From assembly GCA_964250805.1 (NCBI GenBank), contig CAXUHG010000011.1, positions 1 to 64,000 of the forward strand: a stretch of DNA of 64,000 nt, given 5' to 3'. A model generated the notes under the pieces. The model worked only from the letters and a program-made list of their open reading frames with translations. It searched no databases and was not told where the DNA came from. This DNA is from JBBQVS01 sp964250805 (lineage in GTDB: Bacteria; Chloroflexota; Ktedonobacteria; Ktedonobacterales; Ktedonobacteraceae). Positions 44,002 through 51,972 of the stretch are shown here, one piece after another (the first letter of the stretch is position 1; the number at the start of each line of letters is the position of its first letter). Made by a program: the position numbers and the translations under genes.

Positions 44002-44369
44002 CTTCTGATACGTGTTGCATTATGACGAAGCACACGCTGAAAACGAATGCCGCGCACGTTGTTGAAGGTGTAGGTATACTTCCCGTGAGTGTGCTTGGAG
44101 AGTGCTGAAAGCACCACCTGAGCCTCCATTGGATAGACGGCGATATCGTTCTCTATCCAATACACAATAGAGGGATTGACGCCCGCCTCGCGTGCTAGCT
44201 CGAAGTAGCTGAGTTTGAAGTGTTCGCGGATTTGTTGCGGTGTGGGGAGGAATCTGCGAATCAGGGGAAAGGGCATGGTGATTTGGTCATTGTCTCTGTC
44301 GTCGTTCACAAAAAGTATCTTCCTTCCATCGAAAAAGTAGTGGGCTTTGTTTTGCTCCTTCGCAATCAT
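43995..44369 (-). CDS. Helix-turn-helix protein, 124 residues
   Basis: The product has a central helix-turn-helix of the XRE kind (QIREHFKLSYFELAREAGVN, then PSIVYWIENDIAVYPMEAQV) flanked by unrecognised strand-rich ends (HYFFDGRKILFVNDDRDNDQ). It is the first gene of a two-gene overlapping unit of small DNA-binding proteins. The pair is not recognised as a known toxin-antitoxin system. Confidence 0.7.
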   Translation of the reverse strand: MIAKEQNKAHYFFDGRKILFVNDDRDNDQITMPFPLIRRFLPTPQQIREHFKLSYFELAREAGVNPSIVYWIENDIAVYPMEAQVVLSALSKHTHGKYTYTFNNVRGIRFQRVLRHNATRIRRW

Positions 44370-44647
44370 ACATACCCTCTACATCCAATTAGCTTAACAA
44401 TAGCCGCTCTATTACAAAAATATAGGTAGCTTTTACGCTGAATTATGAAGGGAAAGTGCTATTTATTGGCAGATTTAGAGCAACTTTTAAGCCATATTCT
44501 GCTCAAAATTGAGAGTATCGACAAAACCTTATGATTGCAGTCGTGATTTCTTCCTAGTCCTTAGGCTGAAATATGGTATACTTGCGGTGAGTTGAGCGTT
44601 TTGCATACAAGAAGCGAGCATACTACGTGATGTAAAGAGGTGGCGGC

Positions 44648-46018
44648 ATGACGAAAAAGGCCGAGGAAAGTCCCTATCCCAACCGTGTGAAGGATGTTAT
44701 CAAGCAAAAAGGCTATACCATTCAAGAGGTTGCTGATGCAGTCAGTATTCCTCATCGTACCCTCACCGATTACACGACGTGTAGACGACCTGTGCCGAGG
44801 GAGAGCTTGAGAAAACTAGCTCGTTATCTCAAATGCCCAATTCATGAATTGACAGCAGAACCCGTACATTCACCTTTGTCTCTTGAAAGGCATGAGAGTA
44901 GAGAAACTCCTGCGTCGCTTGTAAGAGACGATACAGCACTCTTGATGCTAGAACCAGGAAGCTACGAAATGGATACTTTACGTCGTCAAATGCTGCAGCA
45001 AGTGCTAGGGACGACTGGTCTCATTGTGACAGCACCAATGTATGATATGCTTCGTGCCGTTGAAGCTGCTTTAGATTCTCCTGCAAAACAAGATAGAACG
45101 ATGAGCAATGTTGAGCGCGAAGAGTTCCTGATTCAATGTACCGCAAGTGTGACAGCGTGCTGGCATCTCATGCGTGGGAACCAGCTTATGCTCATAGAGC
45201 AAGTTCTTTCGACCTATCTACCGAGTTTACATTCGTTGGTACAACAATCTTCTCACTGGAAGGTGGCGGCAAGTCTTTTAACGCAAGTATATAGGCTGTA
45301 TGGAATACTTGCACTTCACAAAAATGATCTGCATGCACGCGAAATTTACTGTCAAAAAGCTGCATCTTATGGCAAAATAGCGGAAGATGTGAATTTGCAG
45401 TCTGCCGCACTTGGGTCGTTCGCTCGTACTTTTTCCTACAGTCAAAATCCGGCAAAAGCAATTCAGATATATCAAAAAGCTTTAATTGACGAAAGTAACA
45501 TTACCCCTTTACTCCTGGCGAAACTTTATAGCGAATCGTCTGTAGCCTACGCACAACAAAGACAAGAGCAAGAGGCGTTGCGCTCTATAGCTCTAGCTCA
45601 AGAAATCTATCCTGAACATCCTGAAACCGATTCGAGTTTCTTATATGCCGATTTTAACCCTTCGTCTCTTATTTTACACAGTGGACAGGCAAATATTGCT
45701 CTAGCACAGCATTCTCGTGATAGTTCCAACACATATGCTCTTCAAGCACAAAAGATTTTCTCTCGTGTTGAGAGTGGTCAAACGAAGGGAGTCATGCCGG
45801 AGCGTATCCGTGTTGAAATCATTAACCATCAGGCAGAGGCGTCACTTGCTTTATCCGAACGTGATGAATTTTGTCATTATCTGACAATGGGAGTACAGGG
45901 AGCAAAAGAGTTAGGGAGCCAGAAGCGACGCGAAGAGGCGATACATGTGTATAAAGAGGGAAGGAAAAAGTGGCCTGATGAGCCGCAGATTAAAGAATTG
46001 GCGGATTTGTTTTTATAA
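44648..46018 (+). CDS. XRE-type regulator with TPR-like C-terminal region
   Basis: The 456-residue product has an XRE helix-turn-helix at residues about 10-70 (VKDVIKQKGYTIQEVADAVS, then IPHRTLTDYTTCRR). A helical middle and TPR-like repeats follow (SPAKQD onward; ALGSFARTFSYSQNPAKAIQ; AYAQQRQEQEALRSIALAQE). The end (WPDEPQIKELADLFL) resembles that of the regulator at 5586 (ETPVKRLAELFQ), so the C-terminal parts are probably homologous while the heads differ. AGAGG precedes the ATG. The target is unknown; the BRO-type gene follows. Confidence 0.83.
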   Translation: MTKKAEESPYPNRVKDVIKQKGYTIQEVADAVSIPHRTLTDYTTCRRPVPRESLRKLARYLKCPIHELTAEPVHSPLSLERHESRETPASLVRDDTALLMLEPGSYEMDTLRRQMLQQVLGTTGLIVTAPMYDMLRAVEAALDSPAKQDRTMSNVEREEFLIQCTASVTACWHLMRGNQLMLIEQVLSTYLPSLHSLVQQSSHWKVAASLLTQVYRLYGILALHKNDLHAREIYCQKAASYGKIAEDVNLQSAALGSFARTFSYSQNPAKAIQIYQKALIDESNITPLLLAKLYSESSVAYAQQRQEQEALRSIALAQEIYPEHPETDSSFLYADFNPSSLILHSGQANIALAQHSRDSSNTYALQAQKIFSRVESGQTKGVMPERIRVEIINHQAEASLALSERDEFCHYLTMGVQGAKELGSQKRREEAIHVYKEGRKKWPDEPQIKELADLFL

Positions 46019-46080
46019 CTAAAGGTGATTTACTTGTTTGGCTATGTAGTGGAGGGAAGTCTTCACAGAACAAAAGGATA

Positions 46081-46107
46081 CAACTTTCCACATTTTGTGG
46101 AAAGTTG
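46081..46107 (+). promoter_or_regulatory. Perfect inverted repeat before the BRO-type gene
   Basis: CAACTTTCCACA and TGTGGAAAGTTG are exact complements separated by TTT. The repeat lies 24 bases upstream of the BRO-type start. It could be an operator bound by a local regulator or a hairpin in the leader; there is no T-run after it. Confidence 0.55.
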
Positions 46108-46130
46108 CTACTGCAAAGGATAGCTGTACT

Positions 46131-46499
46131 ATGTCTAAAGAAGAGGAAAAACGGGCACTTACTCCTTTAGAAGGAATAGAGCGCATTCGTCGAGTCATGC
46201 ATGAAGGACAGGAATATTGGAGTGTGGTCGATGTCGTAGGCTTTCTCACAGAAGCAGCCAATCCCAGTAAATACTGGAACACGATGCGTAATCGTATGCA
46301 AGGTGAGGGAGCACAAGAGACCCTTGCACAGATCATCGAACTTCCCATGAAGTCTGCAGATGGGCGACATCGTAAGACTGATGCTATGACGAGACAGACA
46401 CTGTTTCGCCTTGTGCAGTCCATTCCTTCGGGAAAGGCCGAGCCATTTATCAGAGATGCTACCCCAGAAGAACGAAGGCGCAATGATCATATTACATAG
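46131..46499 (+). CDS. BRO-N-like (phage antirepressor-type) protein
   Basis: The 122-residue product resembles the BRO-N domain of phage and plasmid antirepressors: IRRVMHEGQEYWSVVDVVGF, then LTEAANPSKYWNTMRNRM and a C-terminal TLFRLVQSIPSGKAEPF. In phages such proteins control lytic growth; here a stand-alone role is unknown. AAGGA precedes ATG 46131. The C-terminal TPEERRRNDHI tail recurs in the fragment at 43580. A perfect inverted repeat lies just upstream. Confidence 0.72.
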   Translation: MSKEEEKRALTPLEGIERIRRVMHEGQEYWSVVDVVGFLTEAANPSKYWNTMRNRMQGEGAQETLAQIIELPMKSADGRHRKTDAMTRQTLFRLVQSIPSGKAEPFIRDATPEERRRNDHIT

Positions 46500-46550
46500 A
46501 AGATGAGTCATTGCGTCTTTATTTGGGATATGCGAGCCTTTCTGTATTTT

Positions 46551-46985
46551 CTAGCTGATGGCGTATATTCGCACGCTCTTCTGCTCTTCTGTAACCTCTA
46601 GTGTCGCGCCCATGCCTGCGAGGGCGAGTGATGCGGAGAGGCGTATTGAGCGTGGTATGCGTTTGTTGTGCGCGATGTGTTGTAGCTGGGGAATGGTATT
46701 TGGGTCGTTCAGCAGTGTCAAGAGGCTGACGATGGACTGCCGTTCTTGCGCGTTCTCACGATGCAGCGAACGAACGAGTTGTGTGGAGAAACGGGGACCG
46801 TAGCGGTCGCTATGAGAGGCCAGCCGTTGTTGTAGCTCGCTTGTGGTAATGCCTGTAGTATGAGTGAGTGAAATTAGCTCGTTGACCTGTCGGCGAAATT
46901 GCCTGTGAGACTCAAGCTCGACGATGTTCCAGCCTTCATCAATTGCGGCGTTCTGCTGGAATAGCCTGGCGTCCCTTCTTTCCAT
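46551..46985 (-). CDS. Hypothetical HEAT-like repeat protein
   Basis: The 144-residue product (from ATG 46985; GTG 47039 would add 18 residues) has HEAT-like helix pairs, for example ERQSIVSLLTLLNDPNTIPQ then LQHIAHNKRIPRSIRLSASL and ALAGMGATLEV. HEAT repeats bind protein partners. No specific family is recognised. AAGGA lies about ten bases before ATG 46985. It follows the DUF402 gene on the same strand and may share its transcript. Confidence 0.6.
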   Translation of the reverse strand: MERRDARLFQQNAAIDEGWNIVELESHRQFRRQVNELISLTHTTGITTSELQQRLASHSDRYGPRFSTQLVRSLHRENAQERQSIVSLLTLLNDPNTIPQLQHIAHNKRIPRSIRLSASLALAGMGATLEVTEEQKSVRIYAIS

Positions 46986-47054
46986 CAAGATATGTCCTTC
47001 TGGAGACGTAATGTGGCTCCTCACAGTGCTTTTCAGCACACACTTTTTGTTGGT

Positions 47055-47537
47055 TCAAGTAATTTCGACACTTGAAAACATTTCTTGTCGCGCTGTAAGT
47101 AGTTGTAACAGAGCTTGCAACCCCTGTTGTGCGCCGACCCGTTGCTCCTCTGTGAGCGTGGTATCAGCAGCGAACTCGTCCTCATCCAGGAGAAGTGGCT
47201 CACCATAGGGATGTACCCATACGTCCAGGAGTAGATCAATCTGCTCGATTACATCGTCGTGTATGTGCGCTGGCGCGGCAACATTGCAGTACCAGCCTCT
47301 TCGAGTTCCATCGACACGCTGAATCTCGAAAATATTGAACCAGCGATTTGTGTAGTAGTACTCTGTAAACTGGTCTCCTGGCTCAAAAACGGTGTAGCCG
47401 AGGTCCCGCGCTGGAAGCGTCCAGGTGGCTTGAATAACGACTCCATGCGCGAGCTGTTGTATGACCTCGCCGGAGTAACGTATCTTGACCTCGCCCAAAG
47501 GGTTTTGCTTTACAACTGTAATCATCTTGTGTACCAT
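47055..47537 (-). CDS. DUF402 family protein
   Basis: The 160-residue product (from ATG 47537) has the DUF402 pattern: GYTVFEPGDQFTEYYYTNRW, NIFEIQ and GWYCNVAAPAHIHDD, then DLLLDVWVHPYGEP with acidic ligands. Family members are metal-dependent nucleotide or RNA-cap-type phosphatases, or domains of unknown function. The open frame begins at 47558 inside a palindromic repeat, so the first seven codons of that longer form would be repeat-derived; the start may also be ATG 47525. Confidence 0.75.
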   Translation of the reverse strand: MVHKMITVVKQNPLGEVKIRYSGEVIQQLAHGVVIQATWTLPARDLGYTVFEPGDQFTEYYYTNRWFNIFEIQRVDGTRRGWYCNVAAPAHIHDDVIEQIDLLLDVWVHPYGEPLLLDEDEFAADTTLTEEQRVGAQQGLQALLQLLTARQEMFSSVEIT

Positions 47538-47540
47538 GTC

Positions 47541-47637
47541 GTAGGGGCCATAATTCATTACGCCCCATTGATTCCGTCTCTCAATGGTCGTAAACGTTGT
47601 CTATTGGCGCGAGGGCGTGATGAATTATGGCCCCTAC
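47541..47637. repeat. Second-type palindrome, GTAGGGGCC family
   Basis: GTAGGGGCCATAATTCATTA and its complement (TGATGAATTATGGCCCCTAC) form 25-base arms around about 47 bases. It resembles the 140-bp family only in its GTAGGG/CCCTAC ends. Single arms of the same family occur at 40907 and 61805. It overlaps the 5' end of the DUF402 frame. Confidence 0.85.
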
Positions 47638-47733
47638 ACATACGTTTCTCAATGCCTATCAATCTTAGCCCTGCAAACACATTAGATTGTACAATATTTC
47701 TACCTAATATGCAATGGTTAGGGAGGGTGAGAT

Positions 47734-48090
47734 TTATGCAATCATCTTTTCGATGGTGTCGAGCAATTCGTCCAGTTCAAAGGGTTTTTTGATGCCGACG
47801 AGATTACGCTGCTTGATAGCGGCCTCTGGCAAGTTCGCGCTCATGATAATGGTGGGGATGCCTTTCATATCTTGAGTACATTGTAGGCGGTCATACAGTT
47901 CGATACCTGTCATGTGGGGCAGTTGATAATCTAAAATGAAGAGATCGGGTCTGACCCCTTTTGTGATTTCTAAGGCTGAGAAACCGTCGGGGACAGTCAT
48001 AGCCGTATATGGCGTTGACTGTGAAATCGCGTAGACGAGTACTTCGCCAATAGAGGTGTCATCTTCTACAATTAGCGTGATTTTTGCCAT
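47734..48090 (-). CDS. Single-domain response regulator
   Basis: The 118-residue product is a lone receiver domain: acidic pair in LIVEDD at residues 6-11, the phosphoacceptor Asp in DLFILDYQLPHMTGIELYD, Ser in IIMSAN, and the conserved Lys in GIKKPF. There is no output domain, and no histidine kinase gene adjoins it. ATG 48090 has GAGAGAAGA upstream; ATG 48111 is an alternative. Upstream signalling partners are unknown. Confidence 0.9.
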   Translation of the reverse strand: MAKITLIVEDDTSIGEVLVYAISQSTPYTAMTVPDGFSALEITKGVRPDLFILDYQLPHMTGIELYDRLQCTQDMKGIPTIIMSANLPEAAIKQRNLVGIKKPFELDELLDTIEKMIA

Positions 48091-48181
48091 TGAATTGCTG
48101 TCTTCTCTCATCCTTATGCCTACTTTTATAGGGTTACAAGATATGGTACGTTGCGGAAGAAAGAGAAGTTTCAGTATGTGG

Positions 48182-48610
48182 CTATTGAAATACCTTAAAT
48201 ATGTCTTTATCTGTTTTTGTATTATCATAAATACCACCAAGACCGACGCGGAAACCGCAACGTTCATAAAATACCGTAATCTCCGGTTCAAAGTCAACAT
48301 GAATGATTGAAATTCCATGCTCTTGTATATGCGTGATTGCTTTCCCTACTAATGCTTTGCCGATGCCCTGTCGTTGCAGAGAAGGATGCACCATCACGTC
48401 GAGTAGCACTGCGTGACGCACACCGTCGCTGAGAATGGCGCACCATGCAAGCAATGTACCTGTAGCGTCGAAGCTTCCCACTGTTGCCCAATAGTTTTGT
48501 AGTGCGGCGGGGTAGTCCTCTTCTTGCCGCTCCCATCCAACTGCTTCACGTAAGTCACAGATAGCTTTGGACGAGACTGTTGGGTTGGTGGTGAAGGATA
48601 TGTGCGGCAT
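48182..48610 (-). CDS. GNAT family N-acetyltransferase
   Basis: The 142-residue product has the acetyl-CoA-binding motif VHPSLQRQGIGKALVGKAIT (Q/RxxGxG/A) and the C-terminal FYERCGFRVG. It transfers an acetyl group to an unknown amine. AAGGAAAG precedes the ATG. It lies between the response regulator gene and a cluster of palindromic elements. Confidence 0.9.
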   Translation of the reverse strand: MPHISFTTNPTVSSKAICDLREAVGWERQEEDYPAALQNYWATVGSFDATGTLLAWCAILSDGVRHAVLLDVMVHPSLQRQGIGKALVGKAITHIQEHGISIIHVDFEPEITVFYERCGFRVGLGGIYDNTKTDKDIFKVFQ

Positions 48611-48635
48611 AGTTATCTTTCCTTACTCAACAAAA

Positions 48636-48870
48636 TTCGTAGGGACCAGATGTATCGCGTCCTTTGCTCAATTCATTGAGCAAGATTCTTGTTGAGCCGT
48701 GTATACAAGCCATCTCAATATTCAACGGTTTTCGTAGGGACCAGATGTATCGCGTCCGAGGGCGCAATTCATTGAGCGAGATTCTTGTTGAACCGTGTAT
48801 ACAAGCCATCTCAATCTGATCTCGCGTGATAAATCACGCAGCGGACGCGATACATCTGGTCCCTACGAAA
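48636..48870. repeat. Directional palindromic element, tandem copy (copy 8)
   Basis: Two A-ends stand in tandem (48636 and about 48728), each with TTCGTAGGGACCAGATGTAT, followed by one B-end (GCGTGATAAATCACGC) and the closing arm that ends at 48870. The two A-end segments share GATTCTTGTTGA and CGTGTATACAAGCCATCTCA. It is a partial duplication of one element. Confidence 0.9.
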
Positions 48871-48977
48871 AATCGGTTGCATGTGAGACAATCCCTGTTA
48901 TAAAAACAACGTCGTTTTATATGTAAGTCCCATCATCATATACCAAGTCAGCGACCGTATGCTATACTGAGGCCACT

Positions 48978-50249
48978 ATGCTAAGTCTTGATTTTGTGCG
49001 ACAACATCCTGAAAAAGTACGGAAGACATTGCGGCTGCGACGCGACTCTCAATCAATAGATGAGTTATTACGTCTCGCTGAGTCGCGGCGTGGCCTTGCG
49101 ACACGATGCGATGGGCTGTATGTTGTGTTGAAGGACCAGAAAGAGGCGGCCCGAACCGCCCCGGTCGAGCAGAGAGCGGCATTGAGTCGGCAGGTCAAGG
49201 CGACGACGCAGGAGGTGCGCACACTCGAATTGCAGATGTCGGATATCTCCTCTCGCTTGCACCCACTTCTGCTCAGCTTACCAAACATTCCGCATGAGAG
49301 CGTGCAGGAGGGGAACGACGAGAGCGAGAATCGTGAGATAGTGCGCTGGGGAAATCCATCTGTCGCCCATTTTGAGTTATTGCCGCACTGGGATATTGGT
49401 GAACGTTTAGGCATTCTCGATAGCGAGAGCGGTGTCAAGGTCGCAGGTAGTCGTTTCGTCACTTTGAAAGGAGCGGGCGCACGGCTCGAGCGTGCTCTCA
49501 TTTCGTTTATGCTCGACGTGCATACGCGTGAGCATGGCTACACAGAGGTTATGCCACCGCACCTTGTGAAGCGTCCGGTGATGCAGGCAGCAGGCCAATT
49601 TCCTAAATTTGAGGATCAGGTGTATGCATGTGCGGCGGATGAACTCTATCTTAATCCTACTGCCGAGGTGCCGTTAGTTGGTATGCAGAGCGATACTACT
49701 TTTGCGTTTGATGAGTTGCCACTGCGTCAGGTCGCGTGGACAACGGCATATAGGCGCGAAGCTGGCTCAGCCTCACGACAGACGCGCGGCTTGATGCGGT
49801 TGCATCAATTTAACAAGGTTGAGCTTTTCCAGATCGTGCAACCAGAGTTCTCCTATGATGTCCTTGACCAGATGGTGGGACATGCCGAAACGATTCTGCA
49901 GCGGCTCGACCTGCCGTATCGCGTGACGACACTGTGTACTGCTGATTTGCCCTTCGCTGCGGCAAAGACGTTTGACATCGAGGTATGGATGCCGGGGCAG
50001 AAAGAGTATGCCGAGGTCTCTTCGATTAGCAATTGTGAGACATTTCAGGCGCGACGTGCCAACATCAAATACCGTAGCGAGGGCACGCACTCCGAACTGG
50101 CACATACGCTGAATGCCTCTGGCCTTGCCGTTGGGCGCACAATGGCGGCTCTTTTAGAGACATATCAACAAGCCGATGGCTCTGTGATTATTCCAAAGGT
50201 ACTGCGTCCGTACATGGGAAGCTCTTTGTTGTCTGCGCCCCAAAAGTAG
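48978..50249 (+). CDS. serS: Seryl-tRNA synthetase
   Basis: The 423-residue product has the N-terminal coiled-coil arm (residues about 30-100) and the class II catalytic core: TAEVPLVGMQ with the motif 2 region TTAYRREAGSASRQTRGLMR, and motif 3 NASGLAVGRTMAALLE. Length fits SerRS. It charges tRNA-Ser with serine. A TATACT box lies close upstream. The tRNA-Ser(UGA) gene follows on the same strand after 78 bases. Confidence 0.97.
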   Translation: MLSLDFVRQHPEKVRKTLRLRRDSQSIDELLRLAESRRGLATRCDGLYVVLKDQKEAARTAPVEQRAALSRQVKATTQEVRTLELQMSDISSRLHPLLLSLPNIPHESVQEGNDESENREIVRWGNPSVAHFELLPHWDIGERLGILDSESGVKVAGSRFVTLKGAGARLERALISFMLDVHTREHGYTEVMPPHLVKRPVMQAAGQFPKFEDQVYACAADELYLNPTAEVPLVGMQSDTTFAFDELPLRQVAWTTAYRREAGSASRQTRGLMRLHQFNKVELFQIVQPEFSYDVLDQMVGHAETILQRLDLPYRVTTLCTADLPFAAAKTFDIEVWMPGQKEYAEVSSISNCETFQARRANIKYRSEGTHSELAHTLNASGLAVGRTMAALLETYQQADGSVIIPKVLRPYMGSSLLSAPQK

Positions 50250-50327
50250 ATAAACGTTTTTCGATAGCCATTTTGTCATTCCCCCCTTCCAAATTTGAAG
50301 AGACTATGTTATAGTAAAAAGAGTCAT

Positions 50328-50411
50328 GGAGAGATGGCAGAGTGGTCTATTGCGACTGTCTTGAAAACAGTTGGGTTAACAGCCCCGGGAGTTCGAATCC
50401 CCCTCTCTCCG
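50328..50411 (+). tRNA. tRNA-Ser (anticodon UGA)
   Basis: The acceptor stem pairs GGAGAGA (50328-50334) with TCTCTCC (50404-50410), with a G discriminator. The anticodon loop CTTGAAA gives anticodon TGA at 50362-50364. A long variable arm, typical of tRNA-Ser, and the T loop GTTCGAATCC are present. No CCA is encoded. A hairpin terminator follows at once. Confidence 0.95.
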
Positions 50412-50416
50412 TAAGG

Positions 50417-50447
50417 AAAGAGGCTTCAAAGCCTCTTTTGCTTTTTT
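50417..50447 (+). terminator. Rho-independent terminator after tRNA-Ser
   Basis: AAAGAGGCT and AGCCTCTTT form a 9-bp stem with a TCAA loop, followed by TTGCTTTTTT. It lies six bases after the tRNA-Ser gene. Confidence 0.85.
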
Positions 50448-50602
50448 ACAGATGCTTCTACACAGTATTTGGGGGGAAAGAAGTATCGGTGTTACCCAGA
50501 CTTCAACCTGGGGAATTCAATAAAAAGCGCGTAATATGTACTCAATTTATTTCTTGCTTCTTGAAGAGCTATTATGCGTTTTTGGATGGACGGTGAAGTA
50601 TT

Positions 50603-51919
50603 GTGTCACGTATAGGTATACTTGGAAAGCTGAACATAGCTAACGTCTTAGAGCGTATAGAGGTATTTACGAAGACCGGACTGCTTGTGATCAAACAAGA
50701 TACGCAGTGGGTTGAGTTTTATTGCCGTGAAGGAAAATTGTTGTGTACGGGACCTATCCGAACCGACGCAACGTTAGGCGAGCGACTTCTACAGGATGGC
50801 GTAATTTCTGCACAGATGTTGCAGAAAACAATGCTTGCGCTTGGCGCTGCTGTGCCCAGTGAAACGCGTATTGCATTGATGCTGATGGACCTGGGATTTG
50901 TGAAACGCGAAGAACTGCGGACATGGACCGCGCAAAAAACAGAGGAAATTATTCGTGCAGTTTTAGCCTGGACAAGCGGTGATATATATTTCGAGGAAGA
51001 CTCAGCACCACCAGCGGAACGACTTCTTGTCTCACTTGCAATTTCTACGCTTCTTGCCTCTGTACATACGCCTCCGGTTGTGGTATCCAGTCCAGTTGTC
51101 CAAAGTGCTTTACAGGAACAAATCCCAGCCGCAAATACGCCAGAGTCGATTCCTGCAATTCGTGATGCCTCTCAGTCACCTACACTAGTCGATTCTTCGC
51201 AGTTCTTTGGAGAAGCGGCGCAAGATGTTCTACAATCGACTCCTCCGTATATTTCTGCCAGTGCTTTATTGCCATCTTTTGAAGGTGCTATTACCACTGG
51301 TCCTATCGTTCCCCCCTCGCCACAATCTCCAGTATTGCCACAAGTTCCTGTAACAACGCTTCCAGCACCGCCCGCGAAACAGGTAGACACTTCATTTATG
51401 CGCCCCGATATGGTATTGGTACCTGCAAGTCTTGTGGAGCCGCACGATCAACCAGTGCAGATAACACCTGAGCAGTGGCAATTACTGGCAAGGGCTGATG
51501 GGCACACAACGTTACAGGACCTGTGTACCACTCTTCATTTAGAGCGAACGAAGGTACTTACGCTCGCAGGTCAACTTGTTGCCGAACACATTATTCATGT
51601 GTTGCCACCACAATCCGTAGCTCCGCAAGAGATGTCGCCAGCCTCACGTGAGATCGAGAATTCTGGTCTGGCTCATGGCATGGTAACGCCGGGGCAAGCC
51701 GCCGCGATGCAGACTCCGTGGGGTAATTCTCAGCCATCATCTACACCAGGACCGCAATTCTCGCCAACACTTGAGACGCAGTCGCAGTGGGGCAACGGTG
51801 GCAACGGTGCGAAATTTGTGCCGGGACAAGGCTGGGTCGCGTCCATGCAGCCGCTACAGCCATTGCAACCCAATGGGTTTGGTGCTAGTGGTATTTACGC
51901 ATCAGTGAGTGATAAATAG
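50603..51919 (+). CDS. DUF4388 (PATAN) domain protein with a long disordered C-terminal half
   Basis: The 438-residue product has an N-terminal DUF4388/PATAN domain (LGKLNIANVLERIEVFTKTG, then EGKLLCTGPIRTDATLGERL) to about residue 150. A Pro/Ser/Gln-rich linker and a short winged-helix-like part (LARADGHTTLQDLCTTLHLE) follow, then a low-complexity tail. DUF4388 proteins occur in MglA/roadblock and two-component networks of Chloroflexota and myxobacteria. The GTG start has weak upstream purines (GGTGAAG). The next gene, a sigma-54-type activator, is 54 bp downstream. Confidence 0.82.
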   Translation: MSRIGILGKLNIANVLERIEVFTKTGLLVIKQDTQWVEFYCREGKLLCTGPIRTDATLGERLLQDGVISAQMLQKTMLALGAAVPSETRIALMLMDLGFVKREELRTWTAQKTEEIIRAVLAWTSGDIYFEEDSAPPAERLLVSLAISTLLASVHTPPVVVSSPVVQSALQEQIPAANTPESIPAIRDASQSPTLVDSSQFFGEAAQDVLQSTPPYISASALLPSFEGAITTGPIVPPSPQSPVLPQVPVTTLPAPPAKQVDTSFMRPDMVLVPASLVEPHDQPVQITPEQWQLLARADGHTTLQDLCTTLHLERTKVLTLAGQLVAEHIIHVLPPQSVAPQEMSPASREIENSGLAHGMVTPGQAAAMQTPWGNSQPSSTPGPQFSPTLETQSQWGNGGNGAKFVPGQGWVASMQPLQPLQPNGFGASGIYASVSDK

Positions 51920-51972
51920 TAGAGATAGCACAGAAACAAAGAGAGGACTGTGTTTTTCTGGAGGAGTGTGGA

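Noticed and set aside
43783..44369. Toxin-antitoxin pair
   Set aside because: Both proteins are DNA-binding in type; neither shows a toxin fold or catalytic motif.
46131..46499. Prophage
   Set aside because: A BRO-type gene is present, but there are no capsid, tail, terminase or integrase genes in the surrounding 20 kb.
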